NCBI RefSeq assembly: GCF_014252955.1
Contig: NZ_JACMIA010000001.1
Location: forward strand, 4,340,001-4,404,000
Source of the DNA: Stappia sp. 28M-7
Lineage (GTDB): Bacteria; Pseudomonadota; Alphaproteobacteria; Rhizobiales; Stappiaceae
Length of the DNA: 64,000 nt
Reading direction: 5' to 3'
In this document: one piece after another, positions 10,689 through 19,434 of the stretch
Numbering within the stretch: the first letter of the stretch is position 1
Layout: each line of letters starts with the position of its first letter
Notes under the pieces: generated by a model
Told to the model about the DNA's origin: nothing
The model's input: the letters and a program-made list of their open reading frames with translations, nothing else
Database searches by the model: none
Program-made: the position numbers and the translations under genes

Positions 10689-11939
10689 TTACCCGTCCAG
10701 ATCGTATAGCGAATGGAGAGTCCGCACCGCAAGCTCGGTATAGGCGGAATCGATGAGAACCGAGATCTTGATCTCCGACGTCGTGATGGCGCGGATGTTG
10801 ATTCCCTTCTCGGCAAGGCCCTGGAAACAGCGCGCGGCGATGCCCGCATGCGAGCGCATGCCGATGCCGATCACCGACACCTTGACCACGTCGCGCGCGC
10901 CCTCGACCGCCTGGTAGCCGATCAGGTCCTTCTTGTCGCGCAGCACCGAAAACGCGCGGTCGTAGTCGCTTTCCGGCACCGTGAAGGTGATGTCGGTGGT
11001 GCGCCCGTCCGGCGAGATGTTCTGGACGATCATGTCGACATTGATGTTGGCATCGGCCAGCGAGCCGAACACGGCACTGGCGACGCCGGGCTTGTCGGCC
11101 ACGTTGCGGATGGAAATCTGCGCCTCGTCCTTCGCGAAGGCGATGCCGGTTACGACTTGCTGTTCCACGATCTCGTCCTCGTCGCAGATGAGTGTTCCCG
11201 GGGGCAGGCCGCCCGCGCCGAGCTGCGGCGCATCCGGGTCGTCGAAGCTGGAGCGCACGAAGGTGCGTACTCCGTGTACCATGGCCATCTCGACCGAGCG
11301 CACCTGCAGCACCTTTGCGCCGAGCGACGCCATTTCGAGCATTTCCTCGAAGGCGATGCGCTCCAGGCGGCGTGCACGGGGCACGATGCGCGGATCGGTG
11401 GTGTAGACGCCGTCGACATCGGTGTAGATGTCGCAGCGGTCGGCACGGATGGCCGCGGCCAGCGCAACCGCGCTGGTGTCGGAGCCGCCGCGCCCGAGCG
11501 TCGCGATGCGGTTGTCCGGGGCAACGCCCTGGAAACCGGCGACCACGGCCACCTGACCCTTTTCCAGCCGCTCGATCAGCTTGCCGCCGTCGATATCCGT
11601 GATACGGGCGGCGCCATGCTGGGAATCGGTCTTAAGCGGGATCTGCCAGCCCTGCCAGGACCGGGCCTCGACGCCCATGTCCTGCAGCACGATGGCCAGA
11701 AGGCCGCTCGTCACCTGCTCGCCGGACGACACCACCGCATCGTATTCGCGGGCGTCGTGCAGCAAGGAGGCCTCGCGGCACAGGCCGACCAGCTTGTTGG
11801 TCTCGCCCGACATGGCGGAGACGACGACCGCCACCTGATGGCCGGCGTCGACCTCCCGTTTCACATGCCGCGCCACATTGCGGATGCGTTCGAGATTTGC
11901 GACGGACGTGCCGCCGAACTTGAGAACCAGACGGGCCAT
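10689..11939 (-). CDS. lysC: aspartate kinase
   Basis: Aspartate kinase phosphorylates L-aspartate, the first step toward lysine, methionine, threonine and diaminopimelate. The 416-residue protein begins MARLVLKFGGTSV with the kinase signature KFGGTSV at 7-13, and has the SGE substrate motif near residue 75. Two ACT domains in the last 150 residues suggest feedback control by end-product amino acids. Its length matches single-function alphaproteobacterial enzymes. The start at 11939 begins exactly at the conserved N-terminus. It is the first gene of the leftward lysC-ptsP-prfA-prmC run and is divergent from ubiG across 166 bp. Confidence 0.96.
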   Translation of the reverse strand: MARLVLKFGGTSVANLERIRNVARHVKREVDAGHQVAVVVSAMSGETNKLVGLCREASLLHDAREYDAVVSSGEQVTSGLLAIVLQDMGVEARSWQGWQIPLKTDSQHGAARITDIDGGKLIERLEKGQVAVVAGFQGVAPDNRIATLGRGGSDTSAVALAAAIRADRCDIYTDVDGVYTTDPRIVPRARRLERIAFEEMLEMASLGAKVLQVRSVEMAMVHGVRTFVRSSFDDPDAPQLGAGGLPPGTLICDEDEIVEQQVVTGIAFAKDEAQISIRNVADKPGVASAVFGSLADANINVDMIVQNISPDGRTTDITFTVPESDYDRAFSVLRDKKDLIGYQAVEGARDVVKVSVIGIGMRSHAGIAARCFQGLAEKGINIRAITTSEIKISVLIDSAYTELAVRTLHSLYDLDG

Positions 11940-12105
11940 GAGCTGTGTTAAGTCGTCTTCGAGAAGGTGAAGGTCGGCCGCCGGGACAGCGGGCCGGATC
12001 GGGCGACATCCATACAGACTGCGGCCCGCCGCCGCAACTGCCACGCTTGACAAAGAGCCTGCGACACTTGACCAAACCTTCGGGGAAAACCGAAAGGACA
12101 GCAGC

Positions 12106-12870
12106 ATGAGCGCCGCAGAAACCGTCGCCGGCGGATCCGGCACCACGATCGATGATGCCGAGGTCGCCCGTTTCTCGGCCATGGCCGCCGAATGGTGGGA
12201 TCCGGCAGGCAAGTTCCGCCCGCTGCACAAGTTCAATCCGGTGCGCCTTGCCTATATCAAGCGCCAGGTCTGCGCCCATTTTGGCCGCGACGAAAAGGCG
12301 CCGGATGCCTTTGCCGGACTGCGCCTGCTCGATATCGGCTGCGGCGGCGGCCTGCTCAGCGAGCCGATGGCCCGTCTCGGCGCGCAGGTGACCGGGGCCG
12401 ACGCCTCGGCCACCAATATCGAGGTGGCAAAGATCCACGCCGCGAGCTCCGGCCTTGCCATCGACTACCGCGCCACCACGGCGGAAGCTCTGGCGGCGGC
12501 AGGCGAGCAATTCGATGTCGTCCTCAACATGGAAGTGGTCGAGCACGTCGCCGACGTGCAGCTCTACCTCGACGCCTGTGCGCAGCTGGTGAAGCCGGGC
12601 GGGCTGATGTTCGTCGCCACGATCAACCGCACGCTGAAGGCCTACGCCCTGGCGATCATCGGCGCGGAAGTCGTCCTGCGCTGGCTGCCGCGCGGCACCC
12701 ACACCTACGAGAAGCTGGTGCGCCCGCAGGAACTGCTGGAGCCGCTGGCGGCGGCCGGCCTGCAGGAGATGGAGCGTTGCGGCGTCTCCTTCGATCCCCT
12801 GCGCGACCGCTGGCAGGAAACATCGGACACCGACGTCAACTACATGATGCTCTTCTCGCGGCCGGCCTGA
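12106..12870 (+). CDS. ubiG: ubiquinone biosynthesis O-methyltransferase UbiG
   Basis: UbiG performs both O-methylation steps of ubiquinone synthesis with S-adenosylmethionine, at the inner membrane face. The 254-residue class I methyltransferase has the SAM-binding motif LDIGCGGG at 75-82, the N-terminal [11 protein letters not shown] segment typical of UbiG, and the hydrophobic post-I motif [16 protein letters not shown] lies upstream of the ATG. A TTGACA hexamer at 12047-12052 could be its -35 element, but no good -10 follows. A hydrolase gene begins 38 bp downstream in the same direction. Confidence 0.95.
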   Translation: MSAAETVAGGSGTTIDDAEVARFSAMAAEWWDPAGKFRPLHKFNPVRLAYIKRQVCAHFGRDEKAPDAFAGLRLLDIGCGGGLLSEPMARLGAQVTGADASATNIEVAKIHAASSGLAIDYRATTAEALAAAGEQFDVVLNMEVVEHVADVQLYLDACAQLVKPGGLMFVATINRTLKAYALAIIGAEVVLRWLPRGTHTYEKLVRPQELLEPLAAAGLQEMERCGVSFDPLRDRWQETSDTDVNYMMLFSRPA

Positions 12871-12908
12871 CGCCTCGCCGCTGACCGGCCGACACAAGGA
12901 CACAGCCG

Positions 12909-13604
12909 ATGGATCCCCTCGTTCTCGTTCCCGGTCTGCTTTGCACCGAGGCGCTGTTTGCACCGCAGATCGGCGAGCTGGCGCGCGACGGGGTCCAGGT
13001 GCAGGTCGCCGATCACCGGCAGGACGAGACGATCGCGGCCATCGCCACCCGGCTGTTGGCCGAGGCACCGCCCCGGTTCGCTCTCGCCGGCCTGTCGATG
13101 GGCGGATACGTCGCGATGGAGGTGATGCGCCGGGCGCCCGACCGGGTGACGCGGCTGATGCTGCTGGATACCTCGGCTCGGGCCGACACCGCCGAGCAGA
13201 CGGCGAACCGCCGCCGCCTGATGGCCCTTGCCGAAAGCGGCAAGTTCGACCAGGTGACGCCGTCGCTGTTTCCGCTCTTCGTGCATGAGGACAGACAGGA
13301 CGATTCCGCGCTGCGCGCGCTCGTCATGCAGATGGCGGCAGCAACCGGTCCCGGCGCCTTCGTACGGCAGGAAAAGGCCATTCTGGCCCGCGAGGATTCG
13401 CGTCCCTTCCTCGGTGCCATCGCCTGCCCGACCACCATCGTCGTTGGTACGGGCGACCGGCTGACACCGCCGGAGTTGGCGCGCGAGATGCAGAACCTGA
13501 TCCCGCGCGCCCGTCTCGAGACGGTGGTCGGCGCGGGACATCTTCCCACGCTCGAGGCACCGGACGCCGTCACCGGCCTGATGCGCACCTGGCTGGGCGC
13601 CTGA
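12909..13604 (+). CDS. alpha/beta hydrolase
   Basis: This 231-residue cytosolic protein has the alpha/beta hydrolase fold. The nucleophile elbow is GLSMGG (S63), with a likely acid Asp in GTGDRLTPP and a His in GAGHLPTLE near the end. The substrate cannot be told from sequence; small esters or lactones are possible. It starts 38 bp after ubiG and could be cotranscribed with it. It ends 16 bp before the convergent VOC gene. It has no obvious signal peptide. Confidence 0.88.
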   Translation: MDPLVLVPGLLCTEALFAPQIGELARDGVQVQVADHRQDETIAAIATRLLAEAPPRFALAGLSMGGYVAMEVMRRAPDRVTRLMLLDTSARADTAEQTANRRRLMALAESGKFDQVTPSLFPLFVHEDRQDDSALRALVMQMAAATGPGAFVRQEKAILAREDSRPFLGAIACPTTIVVGTGDRLTPPELAREMQNLIPRARLETVVGAGHLPTLEAPDAVTGLMRTWLGA

Positions 13605-13620
13605 CCGGCCGGACCGGGTC

Positions 13621-14097
13621 CTAGTTGCCGGCCGCGGCCGCCTCGAGCCCGGCGATGTCCATCTTGACCATGGACAGCATGGCTTCCGAAACCCGCTTCA
13701 CGACCGCCGGATCGGGATCGTCCATCAGTTCTCGGAGCCGTCGCGGCGTGATCTGCCAGCTGAGGCCCCAGCGGTCGCGCAACCAGCCGCACTGTTCGAT
13801 CTCGCCCCCTTGCGAGAGCCCGTCCCACAGGCGGTCGATCTCGGCCTGATCCTCGCACTCCACCATCACCGAGAACGTGTGGTTGAAGCCCCAGGGCGCG
13901 GCCGCCTCGAAAGCCCTGTAGCGCTGGTCGCCGAGCCGGAAGGCGGCGATCTTCACGCTGCCGGGCGGGCCCGATGGCGATTCCGCCTGCAGTGCCGATG
14001 TCCATTCGATTGCCGAGCCGGGAATCAGCCGGGTGTAGGTTTCAAGCGCCCCGGCCATGTCCTCCCGGAACCAAAGATGCTGGATGATCGTCGCCAT
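13621..14097 (-). CDS. VOC family protein, PhnB-like
   Basis: This 158-residue protein belongs to the vicinal-oxygen-chelate fold, of the PhnB / 3-demethylubiquinone-methyltransferase-like type once annotated as a methyltransferase. Visible features are the N-terminal QHLWFREDMAGAL segment, WGFNHTFSVMVEC, and CGWLRDRWGLSWQI, the last typical of this subgroup. No reaction can be assigned. It is the last gene of a three-gene leftward run (VOC, DUF1428, this gene) that diverges from a MarR regulator. The start at 14097 matches the family N-terminus. Confidence 0.88.
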   Translation of the reverse strand: MATIIQHLWFREDMAGALETYTRLIPGSAIEWTSALQAESPSGPPGSVKIAAFRLGDQRYRAFEAAAPWGFNHTFSVMVECEDQAEIDRLWDGLSQGGEIEQCGWLRDRWGLSWQITPRRLRELMDDPDPAVVKRVSEAMLSMVKMDIAGLEAAAAGN

Positions 14098-14171
14098 GGC
14101 CTCCTCCGAGCCGTTGGATGAAAGCGCCTTGCGCCCGCCGCCGGCCGGCATGCGAGCGCAAGGCCAGGTCG

Positions 14172-14534
14172 TCACGCGTCGAGGATCGGCGCGAAGCCGC
14201 CGAAGATCATCCGCTTGCCGTCGAAGGGCATGGTGTCGCCCATCTCCTTCATGCGCGGATCGCTCATCATCTTCTGGACCGCGGCGTCGCGGATCTCCTT
14301 GGACGGATATTCGATCCAGCTGAACACGACGATCTCGTCTTCCGTCGCTTTCACGGCGCCCCGGAAATCCGTGACCTTGCCGTCCGGCACATCGTCGCCC
14401 CAGCACTCGACCACGCGGCTGGCGCCGAATTCGCGGAACAGTGGGGCAACCTTCGCCGCCAGCTTCAGATAGCTGTCCTTGTTGGCCGCCGGTACCGCGA
14501 CCACGAAACCATCGACATACCCCATTGCAACCAT
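14172..14534 (-). CDS. DUF1428 family protein
   Basis: This 120-residue protein fits DUF1428, a ferredoxin-like alpha/beta family related to dimeric barrel proteins. It begins GYVDGFVVAVPAANKDSY and contains VECWGDDVPDGKVTDF and FSWIEYPSKEIRDA, all family hallmarks. The function is unknown. The start may be the ATG at 14534 or the one at 14525. It lies between two VOC genes, which suggests a shared small-molecule or stress task. Confidence 0.9.
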   Translation of the reverse strand: MVAMGYVDGFVVAVPAANKDSYLKLAAKVAPLFREFGASRVVECWGDDVPDGKVTDFRGAVKATEDEIVVFSWIEYPSKEIRDAAVQKMMSDPRMKEMGDTMPFDGKRMIFGGFAPILDA

Positions 14535-14591
14535 ATCCGTGTCTCCCGTTTGTTTGCTCGTTGGGGGAATTTCCAGGAAACGGTCAGCCGC

Positions 14592-15002
14592 CTACGATTG
14601 CGCCAGCGCCGCCTGATCCATCCAGTAAAGTTCGAAGATGTGGCCGTCCGGGTCTTCGCAGCTGCGGCCATACATGAACCCGTGATCCTGCACCGGCCCC
14701 GGGTCTGCCCGCCCTCCGGCCGCGACCCCGGCGGCCACCAGCGCATCCACCTCGTCGCGGCTACCGACGGACAGTGCGAACAGGCCCTGCACCTGGGTGC
14801 GGGCATCGATGATGGCTTTGTCGGTGAAGTCCGAGAACCGCTCGTGCGTCAGCAGCATCACCACGAAGCTGTCCGAATGGACCATCGCCGCCGCCCGATC
14901 GTCGGAAAACTGCATGTTCTGCGTCGCGCCCAGCGCCTGGTGGAACCCGATGGCAGCGCCGAGATCGGATACCGGCAGGTTGAGAAACATCATCTTGGTC
15001 AC
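14592..15002 (-). CDS. VOC family (glyoxalase/bleomycin-resistance-like) protein
   Basis: This 136-residue single-domain VOC protein begins MTKMMFLNLPVSDL and ends with the metal-site strand DPDGHIFELYWMD, including the Glu usual in glyoxalase I-like proteins. The substrate is unknown; detoxification of a small electrophile is possible. The start at 15002 is GTG; an ATG at 14993 is an alternative. It is the first gene of the cassette controlled from the MarR intergenic region (15003-15118). Confidence 0.88.
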   Translation of the reverse strand: MTKMMFLNLPVSDLGAAIGFHQALGATQNMQFSDDRAAAMVHSDSFVVMLLTHERFSDFTDKAIIDARTQVQGLFALSVGSRDEVDALVAAGVAAGGRADPGPVQDHGFMYGRSCEDPDGHIFELYWMDQAALAQS

Positions 15003-15084
15003 GCAGAATTCCTTATTTTGCCGCTTCGCACGGCACCATGCTTGCGAAGCCTGTGAACAAACGCATCCGGAGTGTCGGATTCGC

Positions 15085-15114
15085 TTGACTAAAAGGTTGA
15101 TATCAACATATTTA
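15085..15114 (+). promoter_or_regulatory. marR promoter with perfect palindromic operator
   Basis: TTGACT at 15085-15090 and TATTTA at 15109-15114 form a possible sigma-70 promoter with 18-bp spacing. Between them lies the perfect 12-bp palindrome GTTGATATCAAC (15096-15107), the size and symmetry of a MarR operator. A repressor bound here would block marR. It could also reach the divergent VOC operon, whose first start codon is 94 bp away. The -10 ends only four bases before the marR ATG and no ribosome binding site is visible, so the mRNA may be leaderless. Confidence 0.65.
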
Positions 15115-15118
15115 GATC

Positions 15119-15571
15119 ATGTCAAACAGGCTACCCTTCGAAACGACGATAGAGGTGCGCGACACCTGCCTGTGCCTGCACGCACAGCGGGCCGCGCGGG
15201 CGCTTGCGCGCCGCTTCGACGAGGCTCTGAAGCCCTTCGGCCTCACCAACGGACAGTTTTCGCTGCTGATGTCGCTGAACAGGCCCGACCCGCCGCCGCT
15301 CGGCCCGGTCGCACGCCTTCTGGCGATGGACCGCACGACGCTGACCGCCGCGCTCAAGCCGCTGGAGCGCAACGGCCTCGTCGCCTCCCGTCCCGATCCG
15401 AAGGACCGGCGCAGCCGGCTGCTGATCCTCACCGAAAAGGGGCACGAGACCTTGATCGCCGCGGTCCCCGTCTGGCGTTCGGTCCATGCGGAGATCGACG
15501 CGTCGCTACCCGGCGACGGGCCGGATCAGGCGCGCAGGTTGCTGGGGGCTCTGGGAAATATCGGAAGCTAG
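15119..15571 (+). CDS. MarR family transcriptional regulator
   Basis: This 150-residue winged-helix regulator binds DNA as a dimer and usually represses a divergent detoxification gene until a small ligand appears. The DNA-recognition region is around residues 55-105, with LLAMDRTTLTAALKPLERNGLV as recognition helix and SRPDPKDRRSRLL as wing. Two Cys near the start (DTCLCLH) could sense oxidation, which is inference. It is divergent from the three-gene VOC/DUF1428 run and has a palindrome in its own promoter. It ends 37 bp before the convergent DUF1178 gene. Confidence 0.93.
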   Translation: MSNRLPFETTIEVRDTCLCLHAQRAARALARRFDEALKPFGLTNGQFSLLMSLNRPDPPPLGPVARLLAMDRTTLTAALKPLERNGLVASRPDPKDRRSRLLILTEKGHETLIAAVPVWRSVHAEIDASLPGDGPDQARRLLGALGNIGS

Positions 15572-15608
15572 GAGAAACCGTGCACAAGGCGCGATCCGTA
15601 CAGGACCG

Positions 15609-16109
15609 TCAGTTCCGGTCCTCGGGCAACACCGGCAGCGGCAATACCGGAATGCCTTCTTCCAGCAACTCGCCGACATCCTCGCGCGAGGCCGCGCCGA
15701 AGATGCCGCGCGCTTCCGCCTCGCCATAGTGGATCTTGCGCGCCTCTTCCGGAAAGGCTGTCCCGACATCCTCGGCATTGGCGGTCAGTTCCGCCCGCAG
15801 TGCCCGCAGCTTCTCCATCAGCGCCGCCTGCTCCGGCGAGCGCGCGGCGGCGATCGCCGGCACCTGTGCCGGCTCCGCCCCTTCTGCCGCGGCCGCCTGC
15901 CGCACGGAGGCCGCCGCCTTCTCGACCCGCGCCTCCTTGCTGCGCGAGGTGGAGACAGCCGGCGCCATCAACGCCTTGTCGACGTCGCTGGACCCGCAGG
16001 CCGGGCAGGCAAGAAAGCCGCTTGCCTTCTGCTTCTCGAAGTCCTCAAGCCCGCGAAACCAGCCCTCGAACGCATGACCGGCCTTGCAGCACAGCGCGTA
16101 GCGGATCAC
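15609..16109 (-). CDS. DUF1178 family protein
   Basis: This 166-residue protein matches DUF1178, found across Alphaproteobacteria. It begins MIRYALCCKAGHAFEGWF and has a CPAC knuckle (C35, C38) that, with C7/C8, may bind zinc. The middle is Ala/Glu-rich, and the end carries EEARKIHYGEAEARGIFG, a conserved stretch. The function is unknown. Its ATG overlaps the stop of the nitrilase-like gene by four bases (16106-16109), so the two are translationally coupled. Confidence 0.92.
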   Translation of the reverse strand: MIRYALCCKAGHAFEGWFRGLEDFEKQKASGFLACPACGSSDVDKALMAPAVSTSRSKEARVEKAAASVRQAAAAEGAEPAQVPAIAAARSPEQAALMEKLRALRAELTANAEDVGTAFPEEARKIHYGEAEARGIFGAASREDVGELLEEGIPVLPLPVLPEDRN

Positions 16110-16984
16110 TCGGCAGCCTCCGTCCTGGCCGTGCCGCCCTGCGGGGCGACAACGGTGAAGGTCCGCTGGTTGGCGATGGCCGGGATCCGCTGGCGCGCCT
16201 CATCGGCTTTCTCGAGCTCGAGCGTGGCCAGCGCGTAGCCCGGCTCGTCGCCATCCACCTCGGCGATCACCTCGCCCCAGGGCGCGACGATCAGGCTGTG
16301 GCCGTAGGTCTCGCGCCCGTCCTCGTGGCGGCCGCCTTGCGCAGCCGAGACCACGAAGGCGCCGTTCTCGATCGCCCGCGCCCGCTGCAGCACATGCCAA
16401 TGCGCTTCGCCCGTCTGCCGGGTAAAGGCGGCCGGCGCGGTGAGCACCCGCGCGCCCGCGCCCGCCTGGGCACGGAACAGGGCCGGAAAACGAATGTCGT
16501 AGCAGATGCCGAGCCCGACCAGCGTGCCGGCGGCCGGCACCACCAGGGCCTCGCCGCCCGGCTGGTACGTTGCCGATTCGCGCCAGCTCTCGCCGTTGGG
16601 CAGATCGACGTCGAACATGTGGATCTTGTCGTAGCGGGCAAGCATTGCCCCGTCGGACCCGAACAGGAACCCGCGATTGGCAGCCTTTTCCGCGCCCGTG
16701 CGGATCGCCAGCGAGCCGATATGCAGCACGATGCCGAGCTCGGCGGCCAGCGCCGAGAAGGCGGCAACGGACGGATCCTCGGCCTCAGGCGAAATCTTGG
16801 CGAAAAGATCCGCCCGGCTGCGCTCCAGCAGGTTGGTCATTTCCGGCGTCTGGACATAGGTAGCGCCGTCCGCCGCGGCCTGCCGTATCAGCTGCGTTGC
16901 CGCGTCGATATTGGCCGCAACGTCCCGCCCGCTGCGCATCTGGATCACAGCCGCGACGACTGTGCCGCCCGTTGCCTTGCTCAT
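16106..16984 (-). CDS. carbon-nitrogen hydrolase (Nit-type)
   Basis: This 292-residue cytosolic nitrilase-superfamily enzyme has the full Glu-Lys-Cys triad: E48 in QTPEMTNL, K120 in YDKIHMFDVD and C161 in GICYDIRFP. It resembles the Nit1/Nit2 branch, whose known roles include hydrolysis of deaminated glutathione or omega-amides. With grxC next door, a thiol-repair role is attractive but inferred. The start at 16984 was chosen at the first strand of the fold. It lies in the leftward run comF-grxC-this gene-DUF1178. Confidence 0.93.
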   Translation of the reverse strand: MSKATGGTVVAAVIQMRSGRDVAANIDAATQLIRQAAADGATYVQTPEMTNLLERSRADLFAKISPEAEDPSVAAFSALAAELGIVLHIGSLAIRTGAEKAANRGFLFGSDGAMLARYDKIHMFDVDLPNGESWRESATYQPGGEALVVPAAGTLVGLGICYDIRFPALFRAQAGAGARVLTAPAAFTRQTGEAHWHVLQRARAIENGAFVVSAAQGGRHEDGRETYGHSLIVAPWGEVIAEVDGDEPGYALATLELEKADEARQRIPAIANQRTFTVVAPQGGTARTEAAE

Positions 16985-17031
16985 GACGTCCGTCCCGTTC
17001 TCGGTCTTCCGGTTTTCGTGCCCGGCGCGAC

Positions 17032-17298
17032 TCAGTTCGCCGCGAGCAACGCGTCGAGCCGGCCTTCGCGCTCCAGCGCCATCAGGTCGTCGCAGCCGCC
17101 GACATGGGTATCGCCGATGAAGATCTGCGGAAAGGTCGTGCCGCCGCGCCCGGTGCTGGCCCGCTGGATCATCTCCTTGCGCAGCTCCGGGCTGTAGGTG
17201 GCGTCGAACTCGCGAAACGCCACCTCCTTCTTCTGCAGGAGCTGCTTGGCCATGGCGCAATAACCGCACAGCTGCCGCGTATAGATCTCCACTGCCAT
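17032..17298 (-). CDS. grxC: glutaredoxin 3
   Basis: This 88-residue glutaredoxin reduces disulfides with glutathione in the cytosol. The active site CGYC is at residues 11-14. The GSH-binding TFPQIFIG with its cis-proline and the GGCDDL motif follow at the expected places. The length is that of the bacterial GrxC class. It is 48 bp upstream of the nitrilase-like gene. The start at 17298 is preceded by an AGGA-type ribosome site; the frame is open further upstream but the added residues are not glutaredoxin. Confidence 0.96.
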   Translation of the reverse strand: MAVEIYTRQLCGYCAMAKQLLQKKEVAFREFDATYSPELRKEMIQRASTGRGGTTFPQIFIGDTHVGGCDDLMALEREGRLDALLAAN

Positions 17299-17407
17299 GA
17301 TATCCGTCCTGCCGTCCCCAAGCTTGCGCGCCGACTGCATCCTTGCGAAGCCGGCACGGGTTTTCCTCCCTTGCATATATTGACCATTTCGCGTTCGCCG
17401 CAAGTCG

Positions 17408-18235
17408 TCAGCCGAGCGGGGTGTCCGCCCCCGCATGCGCGAAGACCATGACATCCACGGCCGCCGCGCCCTCGCGCAGCAAGGCGCGGGTCGCCGCGCC
17501 GACCGTCGCGCCCGTCGTGTAGACGTCGTCGACCAGCACCACCCGCCGCCCGGAGATCGCCATCAGCCCTTCCAGCGTGAGCGTAAAGGCGCCGCTGACA
17601 TTGCGCGCCCGCGCCGCCGCATCCAGCCCGACCTGCTGCCGGGTACGCTTGCTCCGGACCAGCGCCTGCGGCGCGACCTCCAGCCCCACGGCCCGGCCCA
17701 TCTCGCGCGCCAGCAGTCCGGACTGATTGTAGCGCCGGCCCCACAGCCGCAGGCGGTGCAACGGCACCGGCACGATCACGGGCGGCCCTGCCTCGTCTTC
17801 GCGCGGCGCAAGCAGTTCGCTGCCCGCCCGCGCCATCCACTGCCCCATGGCACCGGCCATGGACGGCCGGTCGTAATATTTCAGCCGCGACACCAGCACC
17901 CGCGCCGGCCCCTCATAGGCCGCAACGGCCCGCAGCCGGTCGAAGGCCGGCGGCCGCGCGATTGCCTGCGGCGACAGGGCGCCGGGTCCAAGATCATAGG
18001 CGAAGGGCAGACCGAGACGCTCGCACCAGGGCGGCGCCAGGAACGGCATCCCGTCCCAGCATGACGGGCAGAGCGTCGCCTCCTGCCCGACGATGGCATC
18101 GCAGGCAAGGCATGTCGGCGGCAACAGAAGATCCAGCACGCGCCGCCCGGCGGCAGCGAAGGCGCCCGCCACAGCCTTGCCGCCGACCCGCCTGCCGATC
18201 CGGTCGCCGTCTGCTATCGCTTCGCTGCCCGCCAT
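17408..18235 (-). CDS. ComF family phosphoribosyltransferase-like protein
   Basis: This 275-residue protein has the two parts of the ComF family. The first is a cysteine-rich N-terminal zinc ribbon (CLACD, LCPSCW, PPWC at about residues 42-72). The second is a phosphoribosyltransferase domain with the PRPP loop VVLVDDVYTTGAT near residue 235. Homologues act in DNA uptake and recombination in other bacteria; the role here is unproven. It heads the leftward run to grxC and is divergent from a methyltransferase gene across 199 bp. The start at 18235 is the ATG before MAGSEAIADG. Confidence 0.92.
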   Translation of the reverse strand: MAGSEAIADGDRIGRRVGGKAVAGAFAAAGRRVLDLLLPPTCLACDAIVGQEATLCPSCWDGMPFLAPPWCERLGLPFAYDLGPGALSPQAIARPPAFDRLRAVAAYEGPARVLVSRLKYYDRPSMAGAMGQWMARAGSELLAPREDEAGPPVIVPVPLHRLRLWGRRYNQSGLLAREMGRAVGLEVAPQALVRSKRTRQQVGLDAAARARNVSGAFTLTLEGLMAISGRRVVLVDDVYTTGATVGAATRALLREGAAAVDVMVFAHAGADTPLG

Positions 18236-18434
18236 TCTCCCGCCTGCCTTGCCGCCCGAGCTTTTCCGGCACAAGTGAACGCGCAAGCGGCGCGCAATGC
18301 AATCGAAACGCGAACCGGCTTCTGGCCCTTTGGAAGCAAACACGCCGCCCCCTTGATCCCTCGCCCTTCCCGGCGCTACCAGTGGCACGCTGCCGACGTG
18401 GCGGCCGGGCCACCCGCACAGGACTTGAACAGCC

Positions 18435-19361
18435 GTGTCACACAGCCAGCGACCTGAGATCTTCGACCGGCGCCTGTTCGCCCGCCGCCGCGCCCGCGCG
18501 CTGGAGCGCCTTGCCGCCACCTCGGGCGATGCGGATTTCCTGCTGGCCAATGCTGCGACGGACCTCGGCGAACGGCTGGCCGCGGTCAGCCGCGACTTTC
18601 CGCTTGCCGTCGATCTCGGCGGCCATCGCGGCCATGTCTCGGCGGCCCTTGCCGCTTCGGGCCGGGTCGGCGCCGTGCTGCGCGCCGATCTTCTGGTCGA
18701 GGACCGCTCGGTGCCGGGTGCTGCGCTCGTCGCCGACGACGCCTTCCCGCCCTTTGCCGATGCCTCGCTCGATCTCGTCGCCTCGGCCCTGTCGCTGCAT
18801 CTCGTCAACGACCTGCCCGGCGCGCTGATCCAGATCCGACGGACCCTGCGCCCGGACGGCCTGTTCCTTGCCAACCTGCTCGGCGGCGACACGCTGTTCG
18901 AGCTGAAGGACGCTTTCATGCTGGCAGAGCTGGAAACGCTGGGAGGGGCGACGCCCCATGTCGTTCCCTTCGCCGATACGCGCGCGCTCGGCGCGCTGCT
19001 GCAGCGTGCGGGCTTTGCCCTGCCGGTTGCCGATGTCGACCGCCTGACGGTGCGCTACGCCGACATGTTCGCCCTCATGCGCGACCTGAGGGCGATGGGC
19101 GCGGCCAACATTCTTGCCGACCGCAGCCGCGCGCCGCTGTCGCGTGCCACTCTCGCGCGCGCCGCAGAAATCTATGCCGAGCGCCACGCCGACCCGGACG
19201 GGCGGATCCGTGCCACGTTCGATCTCGTCTCCTTGTCGGGATGGGCGCCGCACGAGAGCCAGCAAAAGCCGCTGAAGCCGGGATCGGCCAGGACGAGCCT
19301 TGCCGACGCCCTGTCGGTCATCGACGCGGAGCGCAAAAACAACGACCCGCAGCCGGATTGA
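18435..19361 (+). CDS. SAM-dependent methyltransferase (NDUFAF5/BioC-like)
   Basis: This 308-residue class I methyltransferase resembles the alphaproteobacterial relatives of NDUFAF5, a complex I assembly factor. It opens with EIFDRRLFARRRARAL, a hallmark of that group. The SAM loop reads VDLGGHRGHVS, with only part of the usual Gly pattern. Later come SALSLHLVNDLPGAL and LFLANLLGGDTLFEL. The start is a GTG at 18435. In this family the substrate may be an arginine of complex I (hydroxylation), so methylation is not certain. A terminator overlaps its stop codon. Confidence 0.88.
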   Translation: MSHSQRPEIFDRRLFARRRARALERLAATSGDADFLLANAATDLGERLAAVSRDFPLAVDLGGHRGHVSAALAASGRVGAVLRADLLVEDRSVPGAALVADDAFPPFADASLDLVASALSLHLVNDLPGALIQIRRTLRPDGLFLANLLGGDTLFELKDAFMLAELETLGGATPHVVPFADTRALGALLQRAGFALPVADVDRLTVRYADMFALMRDLRAMGAANILADRSRAPLSRATLARAAEIYAERHADPDGRIRATFDLVSLSGWAPHESQQKPLKPGSARTSLADALSVIDAERKNNDPQPD

Positions 19362-19378
19362 CGGCGCGGGTCTTTCGT
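19344..19378 (+). terminator. terminator of the methyltransferase gene
   Basis: GACCCGC and GCGGGTC pair around an inner GCCG/CGGC stem with a single-base bulge. TTTCGTT follows. The hairpin includes the stop codon of the preceding gene. Confidence 0.7.
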
Positions 19379-19434
19379 TCGTCGAAACGCGGGCGGGGCT
19401 TGCGCGGCCGCATCGCGGCGACCGGCGGCCCTGA

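Noticed and set aside
8261-10756. 831-codon plus-strand open frame opposite ptsP
   Set aside because: Antisense shadow of ptsP without recognisable domains.
13621-14097. Calling the PhnB-like VOC gene a ubiquinone methyltransferase because ubiG is nearby
   Set aside because: The protein lacks a SAM-binding motif; the old family name is misleading.
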